This document shows positions 10,020 through 20,207 of a stretch of 64,000 nucleotides of DNA, in pieces (the first letter of the stretch is position 1; each line of letters begins with the position of its first letter). Under the pieces are notes generated by a model. It did not search any database. It had not been told where the DNA came from and saw only the letters and a list, made by a program, of their open reading frames with translations. The position numbers and the translations under genes are program-made. The DNA comes from Poa pratensis (lineage: Eukaryota; Streptophyta; Magnoliopsida; Poales; Poaceae): positions 20,829,497 through 20,893,496 of the forward strand of contig CAMZMU010000048.1 in the NCBI GenBank assembly GCA_947311845.1. Reading direction: 5' to 3'.

Positions 10020-11380
10020 CAGGGATCACCTTCACCTTCTTCCTCGGAAGTCGGCGCGGGCTTGGTCTTCTTCGGAAGAGGCTCGGTGACGAAGATCCGC
10101 TTGTCGGGTCCAGGGTCCCGCTTCTTGTTCTTAGCTGGAGCGGCCTTGTCCTCGGGTTCATCCTCCCCGGGGAACTTGGCTCCTTCTTCAGCTCGAGCGC
10201 ACCGGTCTGCAAGCTCCCAGAGCTTACGAGCAGACTCGACGCGATGGATGCTCAGCTTCTCGCGCATCTTGGGGTTGCGGACGTTGGCGTGGAAGGACTG
10301 GATCACCAACTCCTCCTTGATGCACGGGATGGTGTTCATCTTCTGGGTGAAGCGCTGGATGAACTTGCGGAGAGTTTCACCCGGCAACTGCTTGAAGTCG
10401 TGGAGATCACTGGGAGCCCCCGGGCGCTCGTACCCGCCTTGGAAAGCCCCCAGAAACTGCTCCTTCAGTGCCCGCCAGGAACGGATGGAGCACTTGGGAA
10501 GGTTGAGAAGCCAAGTCTGGGCATCTCCCTTCAGGGCCAACGGGAACCAGTTGGCCATCATGACCTCGTCGGCCCCGGCAACCATCGCAGCAAGAGAGTA
10601 GATCTGCAGAAAGTCCCGGGGGTTCGTGGTGCCGTCGTAGCGGAGAACGTCGATCTTGAATTTCTTGGGCCAGTTGAAGTGGCGGAACTCGGGAGCGAGG
10701 GCGAGGCAGCCTTCGGCGAGGTCGATGCCCCGATCTTCCCGGCGGTGACGTTCTCGGCGACGCTCGATGCGGGTGCGCATATCCTCGTTCTGACGGCTGT
10801 TGAGCTCGTCACGAAGATCTGGGTTGCGCGAGGTAGACGACCCGATGGAGATGGCCTCGCCGTGATCGCGGTTTAGCCGATCAGCCATCGGTGGCGCGGT
10901 GCGAGGAGGCGCCGTCTTGGCTTGACGTTCACCACGAGGCTGGCCTCGCGGATCACGTGTTTTGTCTTGTGCTGCTCCGGGGTTGTCGACGGTGGGAGCT
11001 TGAGTGGGTTCGACCCACGGACCACCATCGGCGAAGTCGAGGAGCCTCTCGACGCGAGTCCTCCATTCTTGGTAGACCTTGGGGTCGCCGCTGCTTGGAG
11101 GGAACTGCATCAGTGCCTTGGCAGCGACTAGAGCATCATGGCGAGCTTGCACGTCCGAAGGCGAGTGCGCGGAGGTCTTGCTCTTGGATGCTCGTGGATC
11201 CCCGCTGGGGCGAACGCCGTGGTTCCCTCCTCCAGCGGTGGGCTCCTTGCCGGTGCCGTTGCAGACGCTCTTCTCCCCTGAGCGAGGAGGAGGCATGGTG
11301 GCGCCCTTTGGAGCCGCCGCTCCGCCAGGGCCGTTGTCCTTGTCGCGACCGTCCACTTCGTCCGGCGCCACCCTCTCCAT
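9611..11380 (-). CDS. Gag polyprotein of the Ty3/gypsy element
   Basis: The capsid-like part is clear: FKIDVLRYDGTTNPRDFL, WFPLALKGDAQTWLLNLP and LKEQFLGAFQGGYERPGAPSDLHDF match the retrotransposon gag family, followed by a CHIHPEGNHLLKDC zinc-binding-like motif. The N-terminal 200 residues are charged and low in complexity. The frame continues about 100 residues past the true gag sequence into another frame's knuckle region, so its last part is not real. The true start may lie upstream near 11549 in a serine-rich frame; the join between them is unclear. The protein would form the particle that packages the RNA. Confidence 0.8.
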   Translation of the reverse strand: MERVAPDEVDGRDKDNGPGGAAAPKGATMPPPRSGEKSVCNGTGKEPTAGGGNHGVRPSGDPRASKSKTSAHSPSDVQARHDALVAAKALMQFPPSSGDPKVYQEWRTRVERLLDFADGGPWVEPTQAPTVDNPGAAQDKTRDPRGQPRGERQAKTAPPRTAPPMADRLNRDHGEAISIGSSTSRNPDLRDELNSRQNEDMRTRIERRRERHRREDRGIDLAEGCLALAPEFRHFNWPKKFKIDVLRYDGTTNPRDFLQIYSLAAMVAGADEVMMANWFPLALKGDAQTWLLNLPKCSIRSWRALKEQFLGAFQGGYERPGAPSDLHDFKQLPGETLRKFIQRFTQKMNTIPCIKEELVIQSFHANVRNPKMREKLSIHRVESARKLWELADRCARAEEGAKFPGEDEPEDKAAPAKNKKRDPGPDKRIFVTEPLPKKTKPAPTSEEEGEGDPWCHIHPEGNHLLKDCRMLKNLAVRSNAELMGSVKTVATTAALPGTSLVTVPRVAKAEAAVDGTEAVAAGAAEEDAAVKVVAGTTLRRPPTSATGKLRLPKEATAASIKKSRELSGASTEGLLCLPPTAPARDLSGS

Positions 11381-11575
11381 GGGAGGCGGGGACGGAGAGC
11401 GCTCCGCCGTGCGCCAGCAGCACGACGTTCAGCTGAAGCTTGGTGCGTGAGGGAGAGACCGGCTTGGACGCCGCAGGATCTCCCTTCTTCCTTGGAGGCA
11501 TGCTTGACGAAGAACTTGCCGATGAACTTGATGAAGATGAATCCAGCACTTGCGCCCCCTACCTGGCGCGCCAGA

Positions 11576-12496
11576 TGTCGTGTCTCGTTGCACGGACACC
11601 GGGAGTATAGGATACCCCCTTTTAGGTTCGGCACGGGGCGCGAAGGAGGCTGAGAATCGTCTTCTTGGGCGGAGTCTAGATCAAGCTCTCCTCTCCACGA
11701 TCAAAGCATGCAACCAAAGGGACACAAGGAGCTACCCAGGTTCAGGCCGCCCGGAGGCTAAAAGCCCTACTCCTGCATGTCTGGATTGATGAGTTCTTCA
11801 TAGTGTGGCTTACAATGGAACCTCCCGGCAGGGTACCCGGAAGGGTTTTGGCCGAGGTAGAAGAAGGACAGATCCTGACCCGGAGGAGATCACCTTCCTC
11901 TCTACCTTCGCAGCCCTAGTCTAGTCTTGCTCTGGTTCTAGCTTGTCTTCGTCCTTGGTCCGACCTTCCTCCTCCGTGCCTTGGTCCTCCTTTTATAGGC
12001 TAAGGGGTTGCCACAGGGTCACGTGAGGGGCGTGAGGGACCTTCGGGGTGAAGGACCCTCCTCATCTAGTTTAGGGGGAGACGTGGCCTCTCCTCAGCCT
12101 AGCGTCTCCTTGGGTTAGGTGGGAGCGTCCGCCTTGGGGTGGACAGGAGCTGACACCACCACGGGCGTGCTTCCCACCCGCGCTGCCTTCGCCTTGCTTC
12201 CCAAGTCTTCCGTGGTGAGGTGGAGTGCTTATCCACAGGTACGTGGGAGTACCCGGAGGGAGCCTGGCCTCCTGCCGGGAACTCGGGCTCTCGGTCCTTC
12301 CTGGCCTTCTTGCTTGATTCGGGGACCCGGAAGGTCCCAGGACCGGAGCCCTTAGTCGATGCAGGCCTTGCGTGTCTTGACGGTGAACCCGCCAGCTTGA
12401 CTTGAGTCTTGGTCTTGTCCATCTTCAACTTGGGCCCACATGGGGTGGACCCACTTTGGCAGTACTAGGGGAACCCCATGTTCCACTGTTGCGACA
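11576..12496 (-). repeat. LTR of the Ty3/gypsy element (5' LTR relative to its genes), 921 bp
   Basis: Starts TGTCGTGTCTCG and ends GTTGCGACA on the plus strand. This is the promoter-bearing LTR for the minus-strand genes. It differs from the other LTR by nine substitutions and nine single-base losses, and every loss falls in a G or C run. Confidence 0.93.
11988..11998 (-). promoter_or_regulatory. TATA box of the 5' LTR
   Basis: The minus strand reads CCTATAAAAGG, a canonical plant TATA box. It lies inside the 5' LTR about 400 bp before its inner edge and points toward gag. The same motif is kept in the other LTR (about 2911-2923). Confidence 0.6.
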
Positions 12497-12501
12497 ATAC
12501 T

Positions 12502-13389
12502 AATCTCCTAAATTAAGCTAAGTAGACCAGCAGATGCACACGCTTATCGATGTTCATCAGTTGTTGGAATTAAGCTCGAGGGATCGGCCATGAGCTCAGA
12601 TTGGTGTTGTTGCTGTTCTACTGCTTCCGACAAATTAGTACTCGTCTAATAATCATCTTTCCAAGAAAGAGAAAAAAATAATGTGCAGCACCACGGCACT
12701 GCAAAAGTTATGACTATGGTCATTGAGGATCGTAGAAGGGATAGAAAAAAATATCATCCACGACACCACGGATTCACGTTTTGATCTTTGTTCACAATCG
12801 CGTGCAGCAAAAAAAATTCAGAATCATATGGAACCGAATATTGAGGAAAACAAAAAGGAGGAAGCGCTGGATCCAAATGTAGGATCAACTCATCTTCCAC
12901 ATACGACATGAACAAATCCAGTCCGGCGGCACCCATGCTCCTCGTCATGATCTTCAGTACGCTCCCCTAACCGCCTATAGGAGATGGAAGGGCAGAGAAG
13001 TTTAGAGGTGTTGCCGACCTCATCAAGCTCCACATCCTCAAGTTCGGTGTGCTAGGCGGAGCTAAGGTACGGTGGGATCTGAACGAGGGTATGAGGAGTC
13101 AGAGCCTACGGGGGCTGACGACCAGCAGAGAAGCTAGCGAGCGGGGTGGCCGGTGGCCAGCGCCGGGCGACGGCGGCGGGAGCGGCGAGCCGCGGAGGAG
13201 AAGAGAATAGGGGGAAAGAGAGAGAGTGCATGAGGTCTGGGCAGGATCAGGCCATCAGGCCTTGTCTGTGGTGACGAATCGTTCCATTTTCACTGTGGCA
13301 GCGGCTGTAAATTCTCTCAAAACCCAGAGGTAGAACCGGAACTTTGAAAAACGTACCATCACCTCCTCAAGCCATATTATATAGTAGAG
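12502..13389. other. Right part of the split Helitron; no gene seen
   Basis: AT-rich sequence to about 12,900, then a GC-rich block (13,000-13,210) with no sustained frame I could recognise. It continues the Helitron interrupted at 2493. Any captured host sequence is unidentified. Confidence 0.4.
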
Positions 13390-13548
13390 ATTTTCTGGAC
13401 GACCTGTCATCCTTTATAAGGTAGTCAATATCATATACTAATAATACCGAAAGTTACATAGTAAGGCGCCTAACTTGGAAAACTTTGAGACCACCATAGC
13501 ACAGGAGCCATAGAAACAAATCGCCAACAAACACATCCGCCAATCTGC

Positions 13549-15961
13549 CTACTGCTGGGCACACTGCACGCGCTGAGCGCCGCCAGGCATGTCCTCATCC
13601 TCGTCGTAGGCTTCCTGCGCCTGTTGTTGCTGCCGCCTCCTCATCTCCTCCTCGATGTCGATGTCATACGCCATGGTCTCCTCGCACTCGTCCAGCTCCA
13701 TGTCTGTGTACTGTGACGCGGGCTTGGGCGGTAGGACGGTCTCGAGGGCCTTGCACTGGTCCGGGTTCAGCGAGTCTGGGAAATCCACCGTGAAGTGGAT
13801 GTAGAGCTTGCCCTTCATGAATGGCCTCTGGTACATGGGCATGCCCTCATCATTGATCGCCTTGAATGAATCTGCAGAAACATCAATCGACATGTTCAAT
13901 TAGCATCCAGTGAATAGCTTAACTGAACGGTCAATTGATTCAGGCAAAGGTCTCCCACTTACCCGTCTTGACAACTTCACCAGGGTTGGTCTTGATGAGC
14001 AGCTGCCTGCCATCTAAATGAGTCAGAACATACTGGAAGCCACACAGGGCTTCAGTGAGGGTCAGAGTGTGCTCGTAGAAGAGGTCATCGCCCTTCCTCT
14101 TGAACTTGGGATGCTCCTTCTGCTGTAGGACGAAGATTATATCTCCAGTTACCGTATCCGGCTGCACAACAAGCAAGCAGTCAGTCACAGAAATAGCAAG
14201 CAATCAGTCACAGAAATAGACAGGCACTCAATACTATTGCACATACCGCTTCATCTGCCTCACCAGGGAAGGTGATCTTCTGGCTGTGCTGCATACCCTT
14301 CTCGACAACTACCTCCAGAACCTTCTTCTCTTGCACAGTCTTCTCACCCTTGCACTGCCCACATCGATCCTTGTCACTGATGGTCTCACCAGTTCCCCTG
14401 CAGTCGTTGCAAGGCTGCTGCATTTGCTGAATCATTCCTGGTCCCAACTGGCGTATTTGCATCTTATAACCAGCTCCCTGGCAACTGGAGCACTTCATGG
14501 AAGCTCCAGACTTTGAGCCCTTGCTGTAGGACGTACGCAGCACAGTCAGAATTTAGAGCTGGGTCGCAATATTATATGTGATATGAGTTTACAACAAAAG
14601 GCAGCAGGGCTTACCCATTGCACTTGGAGCAGAGCACATTGCGTGAAAGAGAGAGCTTCTTTGATGTGCCATTGTACAATTCCTCGAGGGAAACCTTTAG
14701 AGGATGAACCACATCCTCGCCCCTGCGCTGCCGCCTGCCTCTGCTGCTGCCACCACCTGAAGAAAACAACATGGCCGTGAATTTGGGTCACAACGTTGGC
14801 AGAACACAATGAAAAATTAAGTTATTCAGTGTTGGGACATACCTCCGAAGGGGCTACCGCCGAAGAATGACTGGAAGATGTCAAATGGATCATGCCCTCC
14901 GCCTCCACCTCCCATCCCCTCCTTGAGGGCATCCTCACCATACTGATCATATATCTCTCTCTTCTCAGGATCACTCAGAACCTCATAAGCCTGAGCTAGC
15001 TCCTTGAACTGCAGTGGCACAGTAGTTAGTTCTCCAACTAAGCCAAAAAGCAAGTGTCACCCAAACAGATTAACGACACAAGCATGAAGCATCAGTTTCA
15101 ACACAGCTTGATACGACAAAAGAGTTGTCAGTTTCCGTACTAATTCAGTAAGTTTGGCAGACAGTGGATGAAACATGGCAATAGGAATTAAGCAAATTGC
15201 ATGTCAGCCAGTATACTCTCAGTAAACCATGACAAACTATTTGGATGAAAAACAACTGCTGCACTCGTAACAATGGCATTGATCAACATCGAGTGCTGAA
15301 TTGCTTATATTGAAGCTAGCTACTGATCCTACATCCAGTGGACTGCCTATATCAATAGCAGGTCATTCGCTACTGCTCCTACATCAATGGCCGGTCATCA
15401 ACCATATAAAGCTCCTAAAGAACTGCTCGATTAATAACCATCTAATATCATCCACTGTAGTTTCAAGAATGTGAAAAGGCTTCTGCTAAATTGTTCAATT
15501 ACTATGCACCTACAAGCATCAATTATAGTTTGAAGCATGTGAGCAATCACAAAAACAAATGAATAAGGACAATCTCACAGATTCATACTGAATGCTAAAC
15601 GTCTAAATGTGAATTAAAAAGCCGCGCGCTATCCTAATCATATAGCATCGGGCAAACATCCACTAATTCCAGCCCCTAAACCCAAAAATTGTTCGCCGCG
15701 GCTACAGATCCGCCACCTCCCAAGTCAAGATCGCCGTACCAAATCGACCAGCCTAATCCCCCTCTCGGAACCCAACCGTCTCCACGAAAAGAACAGATCG
15801 GTCGGTACCTTCTCCGGGTCCCCGCCCTTGTCGGGGTGGTTCTTGATGGCGGCCTTGCGGTAGGCCTTCTTGAGGTCGTCCTGGGAGGCCTCCTTGGGCA
15901 CCCCGAGGACCTGGTAGTACCGCGTGTTGTCGCTCTTCTTCGGCGCGCTGCGCCCGAACAT
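13549..15961 (-). CDS. Type I (class A) DnaJ/HSP40 co-chaperone, 419 aa, six exons
   Basis: Exons on the minus strand: 15961-15809, 15008-14843, 14756-14615, 14523-14247, 14161-13963 and 13871-13549, all with GT-AG introns and consistent phases. The product has a J domain (residues 1 to about 75, HPD at 42-44), a G/F-rich linker (about 81-107), and four CxxCxGxG-type zinc repeats at C149, C165, C192 and C208. A substrate-binding C-terminal region follows, and the protein ends CAQQ, a CaaX-type farnesylation signal. It closely follows plant ANJ1-type proteins (about 420 aa). Such proteins stimulate HSP70 ATPase and deliver clients; the lipid tail tethers part of the pool to membranes. The gene is intact, with intron 1 about 800 bp long. 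It sits between two Helitrons, which end 158 bp and about 1 kb away. Confidence 0.96.
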
Positions 15962-16098
15962 CTTGCCGGCTGTGGTGGATTCCGAGCTCCGCGGAGACGG
16001 AAACCCTGGCTGCTGCTTCGATCCGGTGCGTGGAAGGGGAATCTAGGTCGCCGGTGGGGATCGGTTTGTGAGAGAGAGGTGGACGAGGAGGCGGTGCT

Positions 16099-16106
16099 AG
16101 TTATAG
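16099..16106 (-). promoter_or_regulatory. Possible TATA box of the DnaJ gene
   Basis: The minus strand reads GCTATAAC about 140 bp before the ATG at 15961, giving a plausible 5' leader of about 105 bases. Assigned from position only. I found no clear heat-shock element cluster nearby. Confidence 0.45.
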
Positions 16107-17011
16107 CGCGCGCGGGACGGGTGGTGGGACTGGGGAGTGAATACTCTGGAAGATGCCGGAGGCGTGGGAGGAGAGCGGCGGCGGCCGTCTGATCTGGATC
16201 GGGCGGTGATGGGGTAGCAGGGCCGAGGTTCTAGATGCTTCCGGTGTGTTCTGGCGAAAGGGAAGGAGTGCGGGGGCGATGCGTGTCGAGTTGACTCCGT
16301 TAAGGCAAGTCTTTAGTCGGGTGCGGGTCCGATACGCAGGGAAACCATCTTCCTGACCTAAACAGGCCCATGAGGCCATAACCCTCGGCCTCTCAGTCTC
16401 ATAGAGAGAGCACGGTTTGCTCTCAAAGAAGAAAAAAAGCACGGCTTGTTTGTTGTTGTAAAAAAGTGCTTTTCAATCACACATCTAAATAATAATAATA
16501 AAATCCTTGAAAAAGATAACAATAAATATGCACACAATTCTTTTTCAACTAGTTCTGACACGTGTGTCCGAACATCGCCAATCATTAGGAATCACAGACA
16601 TTTCCCTACTATAAAGTTTTGCAAGACCATGAATGAGAAAATTTACCATTTCCCCATCCTTACAAACTTTGATCTTTTATATAGGTATTGCATGAACCCC
16701 AAAACCTTTGTTCTCAAATCGATAAGAGTGGACCTGTTGAAAGAAGCGAAAACGATACATATAAAAACTACCAATCCCTAAAATGACAAGTATATGCAAA
16801 CCCAGAGCAAGAAGAACTGAAGAAGGATTTTAAGGCAAGCACGGGGCTCAGTCTCCTCCACCAAAAGTCAGAAAGGTAAAACTCCCGATCAATGACACTC
16901 ACCATAACCTGCCTAAGGGTACATCAAAACTTGCATCAACACTAATTTCAACCCAACAAACACGAAGACACAAAGCCACAAAGGTTTATGCCCTTCTCTA
17001 TATTAACCATA
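16107..17011. other. Intergenic DNA upstream of the DnaJ gene
   Basis: AT-rich beyond 16,440, with no sustained coding frame, no recognised element ends and no RNA gene seen. It probably contains the DnaJ promoter in its first few hundred bases. Confidence 0.4.
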
Positions 17012-17198
17012 CTAGCAAAATGCCCGTGCGTTGCAACGGGTGTAAAATGTATCGATAGTGTTTACAGTCCTAAAAATATTGTAATTTTTATCACTCGAAC
17101 ATCTTAGATTTCACTCAATTCAATTCCAAGAAGAGGATGGCATAGTAGCTCCGTATGGACATGGCATTGCGATGGATTCAGCGCAAGGCGTGTTCCGC

Positions 17199-17537
17199 CT
17201 ATACTCTTGCATTGCGCTGAGCTAGCAGTGCTTGCTTTTCCTGAGGTGGTATGTTTTGCCAATGTTCTCTTCGACGGGCGTTCATCTCTTGTCTCTCCTT
17301 TGCTGTTACATTTTGCCTTGCCTGCCTTTGGCGGGCATTCTTCTCATCTATTGTTTTCTTTTGTCTTGCTGCTCTTCTTCGGGCATTCATCTCCTCTCTT
17401 TTTTCGTATGTTAAACTATTTCGTCGTGCTCTATCTTGTTTCCGTCTGTCTTTTCTCATGTTTGCAATTGTCTCTTGTTCATGATCAGTTGAGTTTGTCA
17501 AAATAAGTTCACCATTGTTTTGTGCGCCCTCGAGCAA
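17199..17537 (-). CDS. Basic-repeat ORF, possible N-terminal fragment of a Helitron transposase
   Basis: A 112-residue frame is dominated by a 20-25-residue repeat of the form T-x-E-K-R-E-E-M-N-A-R-R-R-A, seen about four times, rich in Arg, Gln and Ala. Such repeats occur in the N-terminal part of some plant Helitron Rep/helicase proteins, upstream of the Rep motif. This ORF sits just inside a Helitron 3' terminus, which fits. No Rep HHY or helicase motif follows. It could also be an unrelated coiled, nucleic-acid-binding fragment. I cannot name it further. Confidence 0.4.
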   Translation of the reverse strand: MLEGAQNNGELILTNSTDHEQETIANMRKDRRKQDRARRNSLTYEKREEMNARRRAARQKKTIDEKNARQRQARQNVTAKERQEMNARRREHWQNIPPQEKQALLAQRNARV

Positions 17538-18429
17538 TGCAATGGAGCAAGAAGCTTCAAGCCTTTCACCTTTGGAAAAAGAACTTCATTATTATACTCT
17601 AGTTCACGTTGTAAAGTTCATGAATATATATCTGGTCTAACATAACTATATTCAGATCCATGCAATGTTAAAAGTGCACTTCTCTAGGACGGTACCATTG
17701 GAAGTTTCACGAAGATCTGTTAGATGAGCTGTCGTGGCAGTAATATCTACTTGAAGTTTTGAATACGCTTGAGTTGGTACACCGTTGTAGTCATCTGTGT
17801 GCTATTTTGCCAGTGACATCTGCATTAGAATGATCTATATGTGCACAATTATCGGTACTTTCTCCAGAAAGTTGGAACCTAGAGAGAAACAGAAAATTAG
17901 ACCCTATAAAACTTAAAATACCATAGGACCAATATAACTGATTCATAGAATCATTTAATTATACAAATTCATCACTGCAATATGCCTTTTTTACGTACAA
18001 TAGTTAGAAATATAGAAAAGATTATTGCGGATATATATTATTATAAAAGCAATATGATAACCTCATGTTCTACTAAAAATCACCACTCGTGTAGTGTTTT
18101 TTTTCATAAATATCCAATCATATTTGTTACAATATGTGGTTTTTTACACTCGCCTTGCACATTTTTTTACATGATCGATCAGCACTGCTTATTATAATTG
18201 CTCAAGCTAACAGTACGATCGATAGCGCGTGCACGATGTACTATCGTAAAAGCTAGATGTTGGCAAGGAGCTGGACTGATTCCGCTAGCTACCGTAGACT
18301 CGCCGCGCGGTGTAAGGTGTACGCGGCCAAGGAGCTGGCAGCGGAGGGCAAGGAGATGCAGATTTAGGAGAGCTCGCGCGCAGGGAGCTGACCGTCGGGT
18401 AAAGCGAAGAAGAGAAGGAGGGCGAGGCC

Positions 18430-19080
18430 ATGCCTGTGACAGGTGCTCGCTGGAGCCCGTCTGCTGCTGGCGCCGGGACGCCCCGCGCCGGCCGCGTCGC
18501 CCTCCGCGCCTGTCTCGTCTCCCTCTCCGGAAGAGAAACCCAACCCAACCTCCGATTCCCCAATCACCATCACTCCTGCGCCGCCGTCCATGACGTCCGC
18601 CGCCGCCGCCACCTCCTCCCACCTCCTATCCTCCTCGTCCCTCCAGCCTCCGGGCCGCTCCTCACCAAGCCCCATATCCTCACCCTCTCCTGTCCCGTCT
18701 CCTTCCAGCGCCTCACCTCCAGGCCCGCCGCCTCCCCGACCCCCTCCACTTCCTCCTCCCCGTCCCCCTCCGCCCCCGACGACTCGGCACAGCTCCCTCC
18801 CGCGCTCCGCGACATCATCGCGGTGTTCCAGTCCGTGCCCGACGAGCGCACCCGCTACTCCTCGCCTACGCCGCCCGGCTGCCGCCCATGGACCCGTCGC
18901 TCAAGACCGACGCCAACCGCGTCCGGGGGTGCGTCTCCCAGGTCCAGGTCCACGCCGCGCAGGAGGCGGACGCGCCCGGCTGCGTCAGGTTCCAGGGCGA
19001 CTCCGACGCGCTGCTCGTGCTCGGTCTCTCCGGCGCGCCCGCAAGGGACGTGGCGCGAGCAGGGCCACGAGGCCAGCCGA
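18430..19080 (+). pseudogene. SufE-like gene fragment (chloroplast sulfur acceptor), broken
   Basis: From about 18590 a Ser/Pro-rich transit-peptide-like start (MTSAAAATSSHLLSSSSL) is followed in other frames by LPPALRDIIAVFQSVPDERT and then LPPMDPSLKTDANRVRGCVS, the latter holding the conserved Cys of SufE proteins (GCVS). SufE accepts sulfur from a cysteine desulfurase for Fe-S cluster assembly in plastids. At least two frame breaks separate these blocks, including one at RTRY/LAYAAR near 18860. A short segment is missing between SDALL and VLGLSGAPARDVA. The coding strand is opposite to the surrounding Helitron. Best read as a captured, non-functional exon of a nuclear SufE gene. Confidence 0.65.
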
Positions 19081-20207
19081 GGCGGTGAGCGCCCCGCGCC
19101 GGACGCCACGCCCTTCGCCCCGGCTGCCACGCCCTCTGTTACAGAACACAACTCTTACAATGGGGGTAATCGTACCTTGGATGGAGCACGGGGATGGAGT
19201 GCCGGCGAGGTCGGCGGAACAGCGGAACGGCGACCGAGTCACGGTGGTACGGGTTGACTCCGGCAAGGTCGACGGAAGGGCGACTGTTCGCACTGCTTAA
19301 TTGCGGCGAGGTCGCGGTCTCGCGGAACAAGGGCGCAGAACAAGGGCACGGCGGTGGAGTCACGGTACTGCTAGGTGATGCCGAACGTATATGAGTTGTA
19401 TTCGGCTGCAGAATCAGAGTTGGATCGGATCAGAGGCACGCGTTAGGATTTTTGGAAGGGCGAACGTACCGGCACCCGACGTACCACAACAAACGTACCA
19501 TCATAGATAGATAGATAGATAGATAAAATAGATTTTTAGACCTCCCACGTAAAGAAGTAATTTTCAAGAAGAAGACATGTTCCCCTATCATTATTATTTT
19601 TTAATAAATATCACAAGCACTCTGAAGAAGGAACACCACCTTGTAGTGAGCATTTGGACCTCACGAGTCAACAATTTTAGAACCAGACACGCCAAACTTA
19701 AGTATATATCCTTTCCATACAAATGCCACACATACAGAGAGCGACCGTAAGTCATGTTTTTGTATAATCAAGAGAAATTAAAGTGTCCTCCTCATCTGGT
19801 CGCGTATGATGCAATTATGTTATACAGAGAGATGTCTCTTGACTCGATCGGATTGGCACAAAAAAAATCAAAGTGTTTGCTTACATCATAAAGTCTAGAC
19901 ATGTTCATGTATCGTGTGGCATTTTTGTAATATGTGTTCGGCCTAGACATAACTATACCATTTAGATCTTATTATAGCAAAAAAAATGTATTGATTTGGG
20001 CATAACTATACCATTTACTCATTTAGACCTTATTATAGCAAAAAAAAATTGGGCATATTTTGTAATATATGGCATTGCAAGATAAAAGAGAGACAAGGTG
20101 AACACTGGGAAATTTCATCGGGCACATCTTAATTCTTGTGCTCAATTCTAAGAAAAACCTAATATCCTAAGGCGTTACCTCGCAAAGAGAAGGAGTATTC
20201 CTTAAAA
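19081..20207. other. Spacer between Helitrons with an (ATAG)n microsatellite
   Basis: GC-rich to about 19,400 and AT-rich after. Five ATAG units lie at 19503-19525. A near-repeat of GGGCATAACTATACCATTTA and ATTATAGCAAAAAAA occurs at about 19,944-20,050. No gene is recognised. Confidence 0.4.

Larger units (their letters stand above)
2494..12496 (-). mobile_element. Ty3/gypsy LTR retrotransposon, Tat-like lineage, minus strand
   Basis: A complete 10,003-bp element is bounded by LTRs starting TGTCG and ending CGACA/TGACA, with a 5-bp target duplication ATACT at 2489-2493 and 12497-12501. Coding order on the minus strand is gag, zinc knuckle/protease, RT, RNase H plus a second archaeal-type RNase H, then integrase. 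The second RNase H, and a 1.9-kb region between integrase and the 3' LTR holding an antisense ORF, are known traits of the Tat lineage. The primer-binding site next to the 5' LTR reads TGGCGCGCCAGGTAGGGG at about 11556-11573 on the minus strand. By eye the LTRs differ by nine substitutions in about 920 bp. At the usual grass rate of 1.3e-8 per site per year that gives roughly 0.4 My. Confidence 0.93.
1445..13390 (-). mobile_element. Non-autonomous Helitron (minus), split by a nested Ty3/gypsy element
   Basis: Read on the minus strand, the element starts A|TCTCTACTATATAATA at 13390. It ends with a CCCGT...ACGGG hairpin followed by CAATTTGCTAG|T at 1445. This gives the TC start, 3' hairpin, CTAG end and A|T insertion point that define Helitrons. 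The 10,003-bp Ty3/gypsy element plus its 5-bp duplication accounts for most of the span, leaving about 1.94 kb of Helitron body (1445-2493 and 12502-13390). No Rep/helicase coding is visible, so it is non-autonomous. The right part has GC-rich sequence (13000-13210) that may be captured host DNA, but I could not identify it. Confidence 0.75.
17012..19533 (-). mobile_element. Helitron (minus) carrying captured sequence; far end uncertain
   Basis: On the minus strand the 3' end is a CCCGT...ACGGG hairpin followed by GCATTTTGCTAG|T at 17012-17015, nearly the same as the end of the Helitron at 1445. The 5' end is not certain. Candidates are A|TCTATTTTATCTATC at about 19533 and A|TCTCTCTGTATAAC at about 19832. 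Inside lie a basic-repeat ORF and a SufE-like fragment. No helicase motif is visible. Confidence 0.5.

Noticed and set aside
9399..10876. Long plus-strand open frames (up to 400 codons) across 9399-10876
   Set aside because: They lie opposite the gag and protease coding of the Ty3/gypsy element, show no domain, and are explained by high GC and codon bias of the true minus-strand genes.
18443..19300. A 285-codon Pro/Ser-rich plus-strand frame
   Set aside because: It is an out-of-phase reading of the GC-rich SufE-like fragment; recognisable SufE blocks fall in other frames.
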